Origin: Sphingomonas sp. Leaf343
Lineage (GTDB): Bacteria; Pseudomonadota; Alphaproteobacteria; Sphingomonadales; Sphingomonadaceae
Direction of reading: 5' to 3'
Length of the DNA stretch: 64,000 nt
Assembly (NCBI RefSeq): GCF_001423765.1
Contig: NZ_LMPG01000001.1
Coordinates: 6,073-70,072, forward strand
This document shows, piece by piece, positions 10,201 to 18,347 of this stretch; position 1 is the first letter of the stretch; every line of letters starts with the position of its first letter. The position numbers were made by a program, and so were the translations under genes. The notes beneath the pieces were generated by a model. That model saw only the letters and a list, made by a program, of their open reading frames with translations, did not search any database and was not told where the DNA came from.

Positions 10201-12491
10201 TGCGGAACCATGCGTCGCAGCAGACGGGCCACGGGATCGATCGACTGACGAGCATCGAGAACCTCGTCACCGGGGCCGGCAACGACACGATCTCGGGCAG
10301 CGACGGCGACAATCTGTTCGTCGACGGCGGCGGAACCGACATGTTCAATGGGCGCAGGGGCTTCGACACACTCAGCTTCGCCCAGGTCGGCACGCGCGTG
10401 ACGATCGATCTGTCATCGACGCAGAGCCAGGACAGCGGCGCAACCGGCATCAAGACGCTGGTCGCCATCGAAGGACTGGTCGGCGGTTCGAACGTCGATT
10501 ACCTGACGGGCAGCGCGGCGGACAACGCCATCGATGGCGGCGACGGCGGTGACGTGCTGGTCGGCGGCCTGGGCCGTGACGTCATCACGGGCGGCGACGG
10601 CAACGACTTCCTCGTCGGCGACACGCTTGGTCTGTCAGCAGACTCGAACGCCGACAACTCGATCGACACGCTGTTCGGCGGCGCAGGATCGGATGTCGTG
10701 ATCGGCGGGGCCGGCAACGACGTGTTGAGCGGCGGCGACGGCGACGACACGCTGTCCAACGGCAGCTTCGCGACGACCGTCTTCAACTCGTCCTTCGGCC
10801 TCTCCGTCGATCGCGGCAACCTGATCCGCGTCGACGGCGGTGACGACGTTATCGATGGCGGCGAGGGCATCGACTTCGCGATCCTCGCCTATAATGGCCG
10901 TTCGGAGGGCATCTTCGTCGATGTGCGCGATCCGAACGCGAAGACGACGATCCTGTCGGGCGGCCGTGCCGCCGGATCGATCGTCGGTATCGAGAAGCTG
11001 GGCTTCGAAGGCGGCGATGGCGACGACGTTGTTTTCGGCGGCGCGGGATACGACTTCATCGCGACCTATGGCGGCAACGACCGGGTCGATGCCGGCGCAG
11101 GCGACGACACCGTGTTCGGCGGAACGGGCGACGACGTGTTCGACGGCGGCGCGGGATATGACATGATGAGCTTCGCGAACGCGCAGGCCGGTGTGACGTT
11201 CGACCTGATGCGGACCGACGCTCAGGATACCGGCGGCGCGGGCCGTATCACCGCCACGAACTTCGAGACGGTGGCGACATCCGCCTATGGCGATACGATC
11301 TATCTGACCGATCGATCGGACAATCTGCAAGAGCAGGACGGCGGTAGCGATCGTCTCTACGGGCGGGGCGGGGACGACAAGCTCTTCGTCCTGCGCAGGG
11401 GCGGGCCGGCGGACGACATCCTGCTCGACGGCGGCGATGGCAATGACGACCTGTCGTTGTTGTCGTTCGTCAATGATCTTCACGCGATCACCATGTCGGG
11501 CGGCGCCGGCGACGACGTGATGGTCATCGTCGGCGCCCTGTCCGCAACGCTGGATGGCGGCGATGGGGACGATTATATCGGCCTGAGCCTGGGTGGCGAG
11601 GCCGGGACCAACACCTTCCGCGCGACGTTCGGGGCGGGCAACGACCGGCTTTACTTCAACGCGGACCTGTTGACGGTCGTCGTCGACCGACACGACACGA
11701 TCATCACCGATTTCTCGGTGGCAGACGACGTGCTGTCGATGAACAACCTGCTGGAAGTGCATTACGACGACAGCTTCAATCCCATCAGCCTGCTGGATGG
11801 ATACACGTTCGGAGACGATCCTTTCCAGACGGGGCACTATCACCTGACCCAGAGCGGATCGTCGACGCTGGTCCAGGTCGACAAGGACGGTGGCGGCGAT
11901 GAGTTCGGCACAGTGACGATCCTGACGCTGGAAAATCTGGTCGCGACCAGCCTGACCGCAGAGAATCTGAATATCCGTCCCTCGGATGTTGCGAGCACGC
12001 TGGTCGGCGATCCGAGCTGGGCGTTCGTCACGCCGACCTATGGCACCGACGGCGGCGACATGCTGTCCGGCAGCGATGGCCGCGACAGGCTGTTCGGGCT
12101 GGCCGGCGACGATACGCTGGCGGGGCTGGGTGGCGACGACGTGCTGAACGGCGGCGGTGGCAACGATGTGCTGATCGGCGACGCGGGCAAGGACCTGCTG
12201 TATGGCGGTGCGGGCGATGACGTGTTCCGGTTCGTCGGCGCCAACGCCGTGGATGGCGACGGTATCCGCGATTTCGCCGTCGGCGATGCGATCGACTTCT
12301 CGGCGATGGCGGACGGTCTGGTCTGGGTCGGCGAGGACGCGTTCTCGGGCGTCGCCGGCCAGATCCGGATCGGCGGCAGCCTGGACGGGTTGTACACTCT
12401 GCTCGGCGATCTCGATGGCGACTCGATGGCCGAGTTCACGATGACGGTGCGCAGCGACCACTTGCTGACGAGCGCCGACTTCCTGCTCTGA
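7257..12491 (+). CDS. secreted RTX metallopeptidase, serralysin-like (M10)
   Basis: A 1744-aa calcium-binding extracellular protease. The zinc site [11 protein letters not shown] is at residues 202-212 and the Met-turn SLMTYTG at 248-254, the metzincin pattern of the M10B serralysins. From about residue 390 to 1680 there are many blocks of GGxGxDxLx nonapeptides (for example [10 protein letters not shown]), which bind calcium after secretion. A beta-rich insert at roughly 540-680 resembles a pre-peptidase C-terminal domain. There is no Sec signal; the extreme C-terminus SADFLL fits the uncleaved type I secretion signal of serralysins. The only cysteines I see are three in the propeptide (CGCGAC, residues 23-28). 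It is far longer than classical serralysins, which are about 480 aa. Confidence 0.93.
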   Translation: MTTAAQELSYFDVTSGALSGMACGCGACGGLTSAKGSFGSPMSSVAAGIHSGVRGAEMLPQVANGDGTFSFSGDRNIDAVLIGSRWTSSTLTFTFPDNGDYADPNYGAGQFSFNAQQQVAARDAFRMIEGYTNLTITEVAPDQVKDATFRLSNTVSQAVPSAQGGFPNFVDDEGGNIWFGRTEQPYYEAPQRGNWGYATMLHEIGHTMGLKHGQDDYSKEDLGGIFEGGPTLYGTRAIEYDKDGQAWSLMTYTGGPYGVTSFEGEGKNQAQTYMQLDIAALQYLYGANFTTQGGDSVYRWDAATGQGFINDVGQGMPGGNVVFETIWDGGGNDTYDLSNYGGGITVDLRPGAFSTFSVEQRADNNALTGGDIAAPGNIGNALLYQGDVRSLIENAIGGAGDDRITGNQVNNVLVGLAGDDVLAGGAGSDTLIGGSGTDIADFTGATSGISVAVDRDATDLRVVNGVDTDVLNGIEGIIGTAFDDRLTGDDGANTLSGGAGGRDVLIGGGGDDVLIGGGYTLAYRDEADIVRDATALNRSIASAITLDGAFELAGRDGVSTFPAYGGEVLPHATVVAAAAGSLGVDYYSFTAVAGARSLFDIDATNNYTGLEILDATGTVIASNYLEFTTDDGSRRGYDARLAYTFLESGTYYVRVTGSTFSAEARDLREDQPYTLHVSLESAAVAAPVIRQTGSAMLDGGLGDDLLVASAGDDRIDGGAGIDTVSYANHFRGVAVTLGTTAQDTGAGRDTILNVENMTGTRFADRLTGNAGANVIDGGGGSDVLDGGKGIDTLSFASQATAVSVSLAAQGAAQAYRLGQTVDARGFENLTGGAGDDVLAGDDRANTIDGGAGDDVLMGDALGRRSGLDMLIGGEGNDTVSFVTSSAGVTAALRDGALGSASIGNRTVARMQDVENITGGSGDDRISGNAAANTLIGGAGNDILWGAAGDDRIDGGLGNDTISGGDGIDTAVYAGAIDTTIDLRNHASQQTGHGIDRLTSIENLVTGAGNDTISGSDGDNLFVDGGGTDMFNGRRGFDTLSFAQVGTRVTIDLSSTQSQDSGATGIKTLVAIEGLVGGSNVDYLTGSAADNAIDGGDGGDVLVGGLGRDVITGGDGNDFLVGDTLGLSADSNADNSIDTLFGGAGSDVVIGGAGNDVLSGGDGDDTLSNGSFATTVFNSSFGLSVDRGNLIRVDGGDDVIDGGEGIDFAILAYNGRSEGIFVDVRDPNAKTTILSGGRAAGSIVGIEKLGFEGGDGDDVVFGGAGYDFIATYGGNDRVDAGAGDDTVFGGTGDDVFDGGAGYDMMSFANAQAGVTFDLMRTDAQDTGGAGRITATNFETVATSAYGDTIYLTDRSDNLQEQDGGSDRLYGRGGDDKLFVLRRGGPADDILLDGGDGNDDLSLLSFVNDLHAITMSGGAGDDVMVIVGALSATLDGGDGDDYIGLSLGGEAGTNTFRATFGAGNDRLYFNADLLTVVVDRHDTIITDFSVADDVLSMNNLLEVHYDDSFNPISLLDGYTFGDDPFQTGHYHLTQSGSSTLVQVDKDGGGDEFGTVTILTLENLVATSLTAENLNIRPSDVASTLVGDPSWAFVTPTYGTDGGDMLSGSDGRDRLFGLAGDDTLAGLGGDDVLNGGGGNDVLIGDAGKDLLYGGAGDDVFRFVGANAVDGDGIRDFAVGDAIDFSAMADGLVWVGEDAFSGVAGQIRIGGSLDGLYTLLGDLDGDSMAEFTMTVRSDHLLTSADFLL

Positions 12492-12532
12492 CCGTGGCGC
12501 ACGGGCCGGGTAACGCGTACGGAGATCGGCGG

Positions 12533-12955
12533 ATGGACATCGACAAGCCCCCCTCTGCCGAACCGGCGTTCGTACAGGGTCGCGCCGCGCCGGTTCGGGC
12601 CGGTGAGGCGCAGGGTGCGCAGATCATCGCCAGCGGCGTCGGCTGGACGCTGGTCGACCTTGGGGAGGCGATGGAACTGCGGCTGGCCGGCGCGGCACCG
12701 CTGGTGGCGAACGACGGTCGCTGGCGCGACACGCCGCGCGGGCCGCGGCTGACCGCTGTCACGGCCAACGGGCCGTTGATCCTCGACGTCACCCACGGCC
12801 TGTGCCGTCCTGCGGACCTGCCGCCGGGCGCGGAGCCCGCGACGGGGGGCTTCGCGCGCATGACCCTGCCCGACGGGCGGCAGGTGCATGGCTGCATGTT
12901 CGCCGCCGGCCCCTATGTCGGCTCCCGTGGCGACCGGGCCTATCCCGCGCGATGA
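12533..12955 (+). CDS. hypothetical protein between RTX protease and its exporter
   Basis: A 140-aa protein starting at ATG 12533. It appears beta-rich (GWTLVDLGEAMELRLAG, then GPLILDVTHGLC, then GRQVHGCMF). The spacing of its two cysteines and the phrase 'LDVTHGLCRP...GRQVHGC' recall COG3650/META-type small beta-barrels, but this is weak. In Pseudomonas, Erwinia and Serratia the equivalent position can hold Inh, a periplasmic inhibitor of the protease. This protein has no signal peptide, so the analogy is positional only. Its stop overlaps the exporter start by ATGA, showing tight coupling. Confidence 0.65.
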   Translation: MDIDKPPSAEPAFVQGRAAPVRAGEAQGAQIIASGVGWTLVDLGEAMELRLAGAAPLVANDGRWRDTPRGPRLTAVTANGPLILDVTHGLCRPADLPPGAEPATGGFARMTLPDGRQVHGCMFAAGPYVGSRGDRAYPAR

Positions 12956-14706
12956 TCGAGAAGGGTTCGATGACGGGGGAACTGGGCGTGGCCGTCGCGC
13001 GGTACCGCCTGGCCTTCGTCACGGTCGCCATTCTGAGTGCAGCGCTCAACGTGCTGGTGCTGGGCGGTTCGCTGTACATGATGCTGGTCTACGACTCGGT
13101 GCTCCCGAGCCACAGCCTGCCGACGCTGTTCGGACTGCTGGCGATGGTGCTGGTAGTGTATCTGTTCCAGTCCCTGTTCGACACGATGCGGACGCGCATC
13201 CTGTCCGACGTGGCGGCGGGTCTCGGCCGGTCGCTGGCGGCGCGGGTGCAGCAGGCGACGTCCGATCTGGCGCTGCGCGGCGGCAAGGTCGCCGGCGACG
13301 GGCTGACGGCGATGCGCGATCTCGACCAGATCCGCGGCTTCCTGAGCGGGTCGGGGCCGGGCGCGCTGATCGACCTGCCGTGGATCATCTTCTTTCTCGG
13401 CGTCCTGTTCCTGCTCCATTACTGGCTGGGGATCACGGCGCTGGCCGGGGCGGTCGTCCTGCTCGGCCTGACCTTCGCGGCGGATCGCCGGACCCGTGCG
13501 CCGCTCCGCACGGCATCGGACCTGTCGGCGCGGCGCAACGGCATGGCGGAGTCCAACCTGCGCCATGTCGAGGTGCTGACCGCGCTGGGCATGCGGCGGC
13601 GGATGCAGGATCGGTGGGAGACCGTAAATACCGCGCATCTCGTCGCGCAGGACGACATGGCGCGAACCGCCGGCGTGCTGGGCGGGGTGAGCCGGATGTT
13701 CCGCCTGTTCCTGCAATCGCTGATCCTGACGGTGGGCGCATTGTTGGTGATCGACGGCAAGGCCTCCGGCGGTGTCATCTTCGCCTCCTCGATCCTGTCG
13801 GGACGTGCGCTGGCACCCGTGGACTCGGCGATCGCCAACTGGCGCGGATTCGCGGGCGCGCGGCTGGGATGGAAGCGGCTGACCGAACTGCTGGAGCGCG
13901 TGCCCCAGCCGAACGAGCCGCCCACGAAACTGCCGGTGCCCGAACGCACCTTGACGGTGCAGCAACTGGCGGTCGCACCACCCGGTACGCAGCGCGTGAC
14001 GGTGCACAATGCCGATTTCACCCTCAATGCCGGCGAGGCTTTGGGCATCGTCGGCCCGAGTGCGGCGGGCAAGACGTCGCTCGGTCGGGCGCTGATCGGC
14101 GTGTGGAAGCCGGTGCGTGGCTTCGTCCGGCTGGACGGAGCCACGCTGGACCAGTGGCATCCCGAAACGCTGGGCGGGTTTATGGGATATCTGCCGCAGA
14201 CGGTCGAACTGATCGACGGCAGCGTCGCGGATAATATTTCCCGCTTCGACCCGGAAGTTGAATCCGCAGCGGTGATCGCCGCGGCTCAGGCGGCGGGCGT
14301 GCACGACCTGATCGTCCAGTTGCCGCAGGGGTACGAAACGCCGGTCGGTACGGACGGCAATACGCTGTCCGCCGGCCAGCGCCAGCGTATCGGGCTCGCC
14401 CGCGCGTTGTACCGCGATCCGTTCGTCGTTCTGCTCGACGAACCCAACTCCAACCTCGACGTGGCGGGGGAGGCGGCGCTGGAGCGCGCGATCCGGAGCA
14501 TCCGTATGCGCGGCGGCATCGCCATCCTGATCGCGCATCGCCCGTCCGTGCTGGCGCAGGTCAGTCATGTGCTGTTCCTGCGCGATGGCCGGATGGAAGC
14601 ATTCGGTCCGCGTGACGAAGTACTGGCGAAGATCGCCGCAAAACCGGCGCTGCCGAAGCCGAAGCACGATCCGACGCGGGCCGATCCCGCCGGAAAGGAC
14701 GTTTGA
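12952..14706 (+). CDS. type I secretion ABC transporter (PrtD-like permease/ATPase)
   Basis: A 584-aa inner-membrane exporter half. Residues about 20-300 form the six-helix membrane domain (hydrophobic segments near 22-45, 57-77, 143-175 and 255-285). The ATPase domain has Walker A GPSAAGKTS (368-376), Q-loop YLPQ (413-416), signature LSAGQ (472-476), Walker B VVLLDEP (492-498) and H-loop His529. There is no N-terminal C39 peptidase domain, which fits the PrtD/AprD group that exports RTX proteases without a leader peptide. The start was set at ATG 12952 because it overlaps the previous stop (ATGA). Its cargo is most likely the RTX peptidase two genes upstream. Confidence 0.95.
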   Translation: MIEKGSMTGELGVAVARYRLAFVTVAILSAALNVLVLGGSLYMMLVYDSVLPSHSLPTLFGLLAMVLVVYLFQSLFDTMRTRILSDVAAGLGRSLAARVQQATSDLALRGGKVAGDGLTAMRDLDQIRGFLSGSGPGALIDLPWIIFFLGVLFLLHYWLGITALAGAVVLLGLTFAADRRTRAPLRTASDLSARRNGMAESNLRHVEVLTALGMRRRMQDRWETVNTAHLVAQDDMARTAGVLGGVSRMFRLFLQSLILTVGALLVIDGKASGGVIFASSILSGRALAPVDSAIANWRGFAGARLGWKRLTELLERVPQPNEPPTKLPVPERTLTVQQLAVAPPGTQRVTVHNADFTLNAGEALGIVGPSAAGKTSLGRALIGVWKPVRGFVRLDGATLDQWHPETLGGFMGYLPQTVELIDGSVADNISRFDPEVESAAVIAAAQAAGVHDLIVQLPQGYETPVGTDGNTLSAGQRQRIGLARALYRDPFVVLLDEPNSNLDVAGEAALERAIRSIRMRGGIAILIAHRPSVLAQVSHVLFLRDGRMEAFGPRDEVLAKIAAKPALPKPKHDPTRADPAGKDV

Positions 14707-16025
14707 TGGCCAGCATCGCTCCCGCCGGATCGCCGGCGTTCGACGCCGATGCCGGCATCCGCGCCAAGACGCGCGTATCGCTGATCGCGCTGGGCGTGCT
14801 GGTGTTCGGTCTGGGCGGGGCGGCGGCGTTCGTCCCGATCGGCGGCGCGGTGGTCGGTACCGGTCAGGTCGGCGTCGAGTCCCGGATCAAGCGGATCGCG
14901 CACCCCGTCGGTGGCATCATCGAGGCGATCTCCGTCAAAATGGGCGATCATGTCCGCAAGGGCGACATCCTGATGCGGCTCGACGATACGGTCAGCGGTG
15001 TGGACGCGGAACTGACGACGCTGTCGGTCGACCAGATGATGGCGCAGCGTGCCCGGCTGGAGGCGGAGCGACTGGGCGCGCCGACGATCGACTTTCCCCG
15101 CGCCCTGCTCGACCGGGACGATGCGGGCGCGCGCAAGGCGATGCAGGACGAGCGCCGGCTGTTCCGGATCCGCCGCGACGAGGCGGGCGGGATGCGCGCG
15201 CAATTGCTGGCGCGGATCGGCCAGTACAACCAGCAGATCGCCGGCTATGCCGCACAGATCGGCGCCTTGCAGCAGCAGGCGGTGCTGATCGGGCCGGAGC
15301 GCAAGGGCGTCAAACAACTCTACGAGCGCGGGCTGGTGACGATCGGGCGGATGAACCAGCTGGAGCGGACCGAGGTCGACCTTCAGGGCAACATCGCTTC
15401 GCTGCGCGCGCAGATCGCGCAGACCGAGGCGAAGATCACCGAAGCGCGCGAACAGATCATCCAGACACAGCAGACCCGCCGGTCGGAGGCGGGAACGCAG
15501 CTGACGACGGTGAACGCGACGCTGAACCAGCAACAGGTCAGGAGCGTCTCGGCGGGCGACCTTCAGGGGCGCAGCGTCATTCGCGCGCCGTATGCAGGCG
15601 TCGTCGACAAGCTGGCGTTCGCGACGATCGGCGATGTCGTTAAACCCGCCGAGACGATCATGGAGATCGTCCCCGACAACGACACGCTGCTGGTCGAGGC
15701 GGCCGTCAGTCCCGCCGATGTCGACCAGCTCCGCCCCGGCCAGACCGCGCGCATCCGCTTCACCGCGTTCAATTCCACGGCGACGCCGGAAATCCACGGA
15801 CGTGTCACGGTCGTCGCACCGGAACGCACCACCGAGGCGCAGTCGCAGCGCAGCTTCTATGCCGTGCGCGTCGCCATCGATCAGGCGGAACTTGCCCGCG
15901 AGCACATGACGCTGGTGCCGGGAATGCCGGCGGACATCTTCATCGAAACCGGCCACCGGTCGATGCTGTCCTACGTCACCAAACCCCTGCGCGATCAACT
16001 GGCGCGCGCGTTCCGCGATAATTGA
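14706..16025 (+). CDS. type I secretion membrane-fusion protein (HlyD/PrtE-like)
   Basis: A 439-aa periplasmic adaptor that joins the ABC exporter to an outer-membrane TolC channel. There is one N-terminal membrane anchor at about residues 24-45 and a biotinyl-lipoyl half-motif (GGIIEAISVKMGDHVRKGD). A long coiled-coil hairpin, rich in Gln, Arg and Ala, spans about 115-280. The second lipoyl half is IRAPYAGVVDKLAFATIGD, and the beta-barrel region lies around 320-420. ATG 14706 overlaps the exporter stop (TGATG). No TolC-type gene follows, so the channel must be encoded elsewhere. Confidence 0.94.
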   Translation: MASIAPAGSPAFDADAGIRAKTRVSLIALGVLVFGLGGAAAFVPIGGAVVGTGQVGVESRIKRIAHPVGGIIEAISVKMGDHVRKGDILMRLDDTVSGVDAELTTLSVDQMMAQRARLEAERLGAPTIDFPRALLDRDDAGARKAMQDERRLFRIRRDEAGGMRAQLLARIGQYNQQIAGYAAQIGALQQQAVLIGPERKGVKQLYERGLVTIGRMNQLERTEVDLQGNIASLRAQIAQTEAKITEAREQIIQTQQTRRSEAGTQLTTVNATLNQQQVRSVSAGDLQGRSVIRAPYAGVVDKLAFATIGDVVKPAETIMEIVPDNDTLLVEAAVSPADVDQLRPGQTARIRFTAFNSTATPEIHGRVTVVAPERTTEAQSQRSFYAVRVAIDQAELAREHMTLVPGMPADIFIETGHRSMLSYVTKPLRDQLARAFRDN

Positions 16026-16032
16026 ACCGTAC

Positions 16033-16779
16033 TCAGGCCGCGCGATAGTCGGCGAAGATACGCTGACGGAGATGGGCGCTGCGGCGGCGCACAGCGGCGA
16101 CTTCCTCGTTCTCCGTCTTCGCGAGCAGATGTTCGATCACCGCATCGAGGTGCCGCCTCATCTCCGCACGCGCGGCATCGGTGTTGTGCGACCGCAGGGC
16201 ATCCAGAACGGCGCGATGCTCCTCGACGCGCAGCAATTCGCCGCCCCCGCGGGCGCGTTCGTGGATCGTCCGCGCCAGATCGCAGCGGTCGCGCATCGCC
16301 CAGAGATCGGTGACGACCGCGACCATCGCGCTGTTGCCCGTCGCTTCGGCGATGACGAGGTGGAAGTCGCGGTCTGCCCGCTCGCTGATCGCGATATCCG
16401 GATCGGTCATCGTGGCGAGCAGCGTCTCCAGTCGGGCGAGATCCTTGTCGTCGATCCGTGGCGCGGCCAGCGCCGCCACCTCCGCCTCGATACTTCGCCT
16501 CGCCTCAAGGATTTCGAAGGCACCGATGTCGAGAGTCTCGGCCTGCTGACCGGGCAGGCGCAGGGCGGCGACATAGATCCCCGATCCCTTTCGCATTTCG
16601 ACGACTCCCATCATCTCCAGGGCGACCATCGCCTCGCGCACGGTCGTACGACTGACGGCGTGATGTTCGGCGATCTCGCGCTCGGTAGGCAGGCGGCTGC
16701 CGATCTCGAACTCACCGGTGCCCAGACGCTGGAGGATGCCGTCGGTGATGCGGCGATAGAGCTTGTCGGATTGGGCCAT
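16033..16779 (-). CDS. FadR-type (GntR/FCD) transcriptional regulator
   Basis: A 248-aa regulator. The winged helix is at residues about 8-75, with LPTEREIAEHHAVSRTTVRE as the recognition region and GSGIYV as the wing. The all-helical FCD domain follows and has the usual metal/ligand histidines (DFHLVIAEATGN, EEHRAVLDAL, MRRHLDAVIEHLL). FCD regulators often sense uronates or other organic acids. The frame extends further upstream to ATG 16824 and TTG 16866, but the HTH sits at the normal distance from ATG 16779. It is divergent from the mannonate dehydratase gene and is likely its regulator. Confidence 0.88.
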   Translation of the reverse strand: MAQSDKLYRRITDGILQRLGTGEFEIGSRLPTEREIAEHHAVSRTTVREAMVALEMMGVVEMRKGSGIYVAALRLPGQQAETLDIGAFEILEARRSIEAEVAALAAPRIDDKDLARLETLLATMTDPDIAISERADRDFHLVIAEATGNSAMVAVVTDLWAMRDRCDLARTIHERARGGGELLRVEEHRAVLDALRSHNTDAARAEMRRHLDAVIEHLLAKTENEEVAAVRRRSAHLRQRIFADYRAA

Positions 16780-16857
16780 GGCACCAGCATCGCCGGTTCT
16801 GCGTCCACGCGCAACGCTCCTCATCGCGCTGCCATCGGACTTAAATGCATGAATGTG

Positions 16858-16890
16858 CCCGGCCAAAATACTTGACCTGCCGGGCCAAAT
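16858..16890. promoter_or_regulatory. possible operator: two direct repeats around a -35 box
   Basis: Two near-identical decamers, CCCGGCCAAA at 16858 and CCGGGCCAAA at 16880, lie 22 bases apart, about two helical turns. TTGACC (16872-16877), a possible -35 element for the mannonate dehydratase gene, lies between them. They sit in the gap between divergent regulator and enzyme genes, so a role as regulator binding sites is inferred. Confidence 0.35.
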
Positions 16891-16987
16891 GGCGAAGATC
16901 GGCCGTATGTTCGGGAGGTCCGCCGAACGGGTCCCAGATTTTCCCCGGCAGCGGTCGACCCTGCCGCTTCAGGAGCAGCGTTCCGTC

Positions 16988-18199
16988 ATGCCCCGTATCG
17001 TGTCCGCCCGCGTCATCGTTACGAGCCCGGGCCGCAACTTCGTCACGCTGAAGATCATCTGCGACGACGGCACGACGGGGGTCGGCGACGCGACGCTGAA
17101 CGGCCGCGAGATGGCGGTGGCGAGCTATTTGTCGGAGCATGTCGTGCCCTGCCTGATCGGGCGCGACGCGCACCGGATCGAGGATATCTGGCAGTATCTG
17201 TACAAGGGCGCGTACTGGCGGCGCGGACCGGTGACGATGACGGCGATAGCCGGCGTCGATATGGCGTTGTGGGATATCAAGGGCAAGGTCGCGGGCCTGC
17301 CTGTGTACCAGTTGCTCGGCGGTGCCAGTCGCGAGGGGTGCATGGTCTATGCCCATGCCAACGGCACGACGGTCGCGGACACGATCGCAGTGGCACAGGC
17401 CGAGGTGGCGAAGGGGTACAAGGCAGTCCGCCTGCAATGCGGTGTGCCGGGCCTCGCCAGCACGTACGGCGTCGCCAAGGCGGGGCAGCGCTACGAACCC
17501 GCCGATGGCGACCTGCCGACGGAGAGCGTCTGGTCGACGGAGAAGTACCTGCGCATCGTCCCGGAGCTGTTCGCGGCGGCGCGCGAGGCGCTGGGCTGGG
17601 ACGTGCACCTGCTCCACGACGTGCACCACCGGCTGACGCCCATCGAGGCGGGGCGGCTGGGCCGGGATCTGGAGCCGTATCGCCCGTTCTGGCTCGAGGA
17701 TCCGACCCCGGCGGAGGATCAGGAGGGTTTCCGCCTGATACGCCAGCATACCACGACGCCGATCGCGGTGGGCGAGGTGTTCAACAGCATCTGGGATGCC
17801 AAGCACCTGATCGAGAACCGTTTGATCGACTATATCCGGGCGACGGTAGTCCATGCCGGCGGGATCACCCATCTGCGCCGGATCGCCGCGCTGGCCGACC
17901 TGTATCACGTCCGCACCGGTTGCCACGGCGCGACCGACCTGTCGCCGGTCGCGATGGCCGCGGCGCTGCACGTCGGATTGTCGATCCCGAACTTCGGCGT
18001 TCAGGAGCATATGCCGCATACCGACGAGACCGACGCCGTCTTCCCACATGCCTATACCTATGCGGACGGCATGATGAAGCCAGGCGATGCGCCGGGACTG
18101 GGCGTCGACATCGATGAGGAGCGGGCGTCCAGCCATCCCTACAAGCGGGCGTTTCTGCCGGTGAACCGACTGGAAGATGGTACGCTTTTCAGCTGGTAA
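16988..18199 (+). CDS. manD: D-mannonate dehydratase (enolase superfamily)
   Basis: Dehydrates D-mannonate to 2-keto-3-deoxy-D-gluconate in D-glucuronate breakdown. The 403-aa chain carries the ManD active-site set: Arg148, Tyr160, metal ligands Asp211, Glu237 (WLEDPTP) and Glu263 (GEVF), and general acid His213 within LLHDVHHR. In the characterised Novosphingobium enzyme the same residues fall one position earlier. The start at ATG 16988 gives the normal [10 protein letters not shown]-terminus. It is divergent from a FadR-type regulator and upstream of a TonB receptor and a hexuronate-type transporter. Some ManD relatives have low activity, so the physiological substrate is inferred from the intact site and context. 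Confidence 0.93.
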   Translation: MPRIVSARVIVTSPGRNFVTLKIICDDGTTGVGDATLNGREMAVASYLSEHVVPCLIGRDAHRIEDIWQYLYKGAYWRRGPVTMTAIAGVDMALWDIKGKVAGLPVYQLLGGASREGCMVYAHANGTTVADTIAVAQAEVAKGYKAVRLQCGVPGLASTYGVAKAGQRYEPADGDLPTESVWSTEKYLRIVPELFAAAREALGWDVHLLHDVHHRLTPIEAGRLGRDLEPYRPFWLEDPTPAEDQEGFRLIRQHTTTPIAVGEVFNSIWDAKHLIENRLIDYIRATVVHAGGITHLRRIAALADLYHVRTGCHGATDLSPVAMAAALHVGLSIPNFGVQEHMPHTDETDAVFPHAYTYADGMMKPGDAPGLGVDIDEERASSHPYKRAFLPVNRLEDGTLFSW

Positions 18200-18237
18200 C
18201 GCGATGTATCACGACGGGATGCCATACAGATAATGCG

Positions 18238-18285
18238 AATTGGACAGGTTGCCTGTTGACAGTCCAATTTCGGTAGCGCTAACAT
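18238..18285 (+). promoter_or_regulatory. promoter with overlapping operators upstream of TonB receptor
   Basis: A perfect 8-bp inverted repeat, AATTGGAC (18238-18245) and GTCCAATT (18262-18269), flanks a smaller one, ACAGG-TTG-CCTGT (18244-18256). TTGACA at 18256-18261 is a good -35 box. TAACAT at 18280-18285 is a fair -10 box with an 18-base spacer. GGTAGCGCTAAC (18272-18283), a near-perfect palindrome with a central CG like LacI-family operators, overlaps the spacer and -10. Two regulators could therefore act here; which ones is inference. Confidence 0.6.
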
Positions 18286-18347
18286 CAATTCATGACAGGA
18301 CGGCCAGGACAATGGCTGCCTGATGTTTTCACAGGGGAGGATCAACC

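Noticed and set aside
7464..10232. 922-aa open frame on the minus strand opposite the RTX protease
   Set aside because: It is a shadow of the GGxGxD repeat coding in high-GC DNA; Val/Ala/Arg-rich, no start site, no family.
8440..12230. Repeated short DNA units resembling an array
   Set aside because: The period follows 27-base RTX nonapeptide codons inside one long frame, with no constant repeat and spacer pattern, so it is not a CRISPR array.
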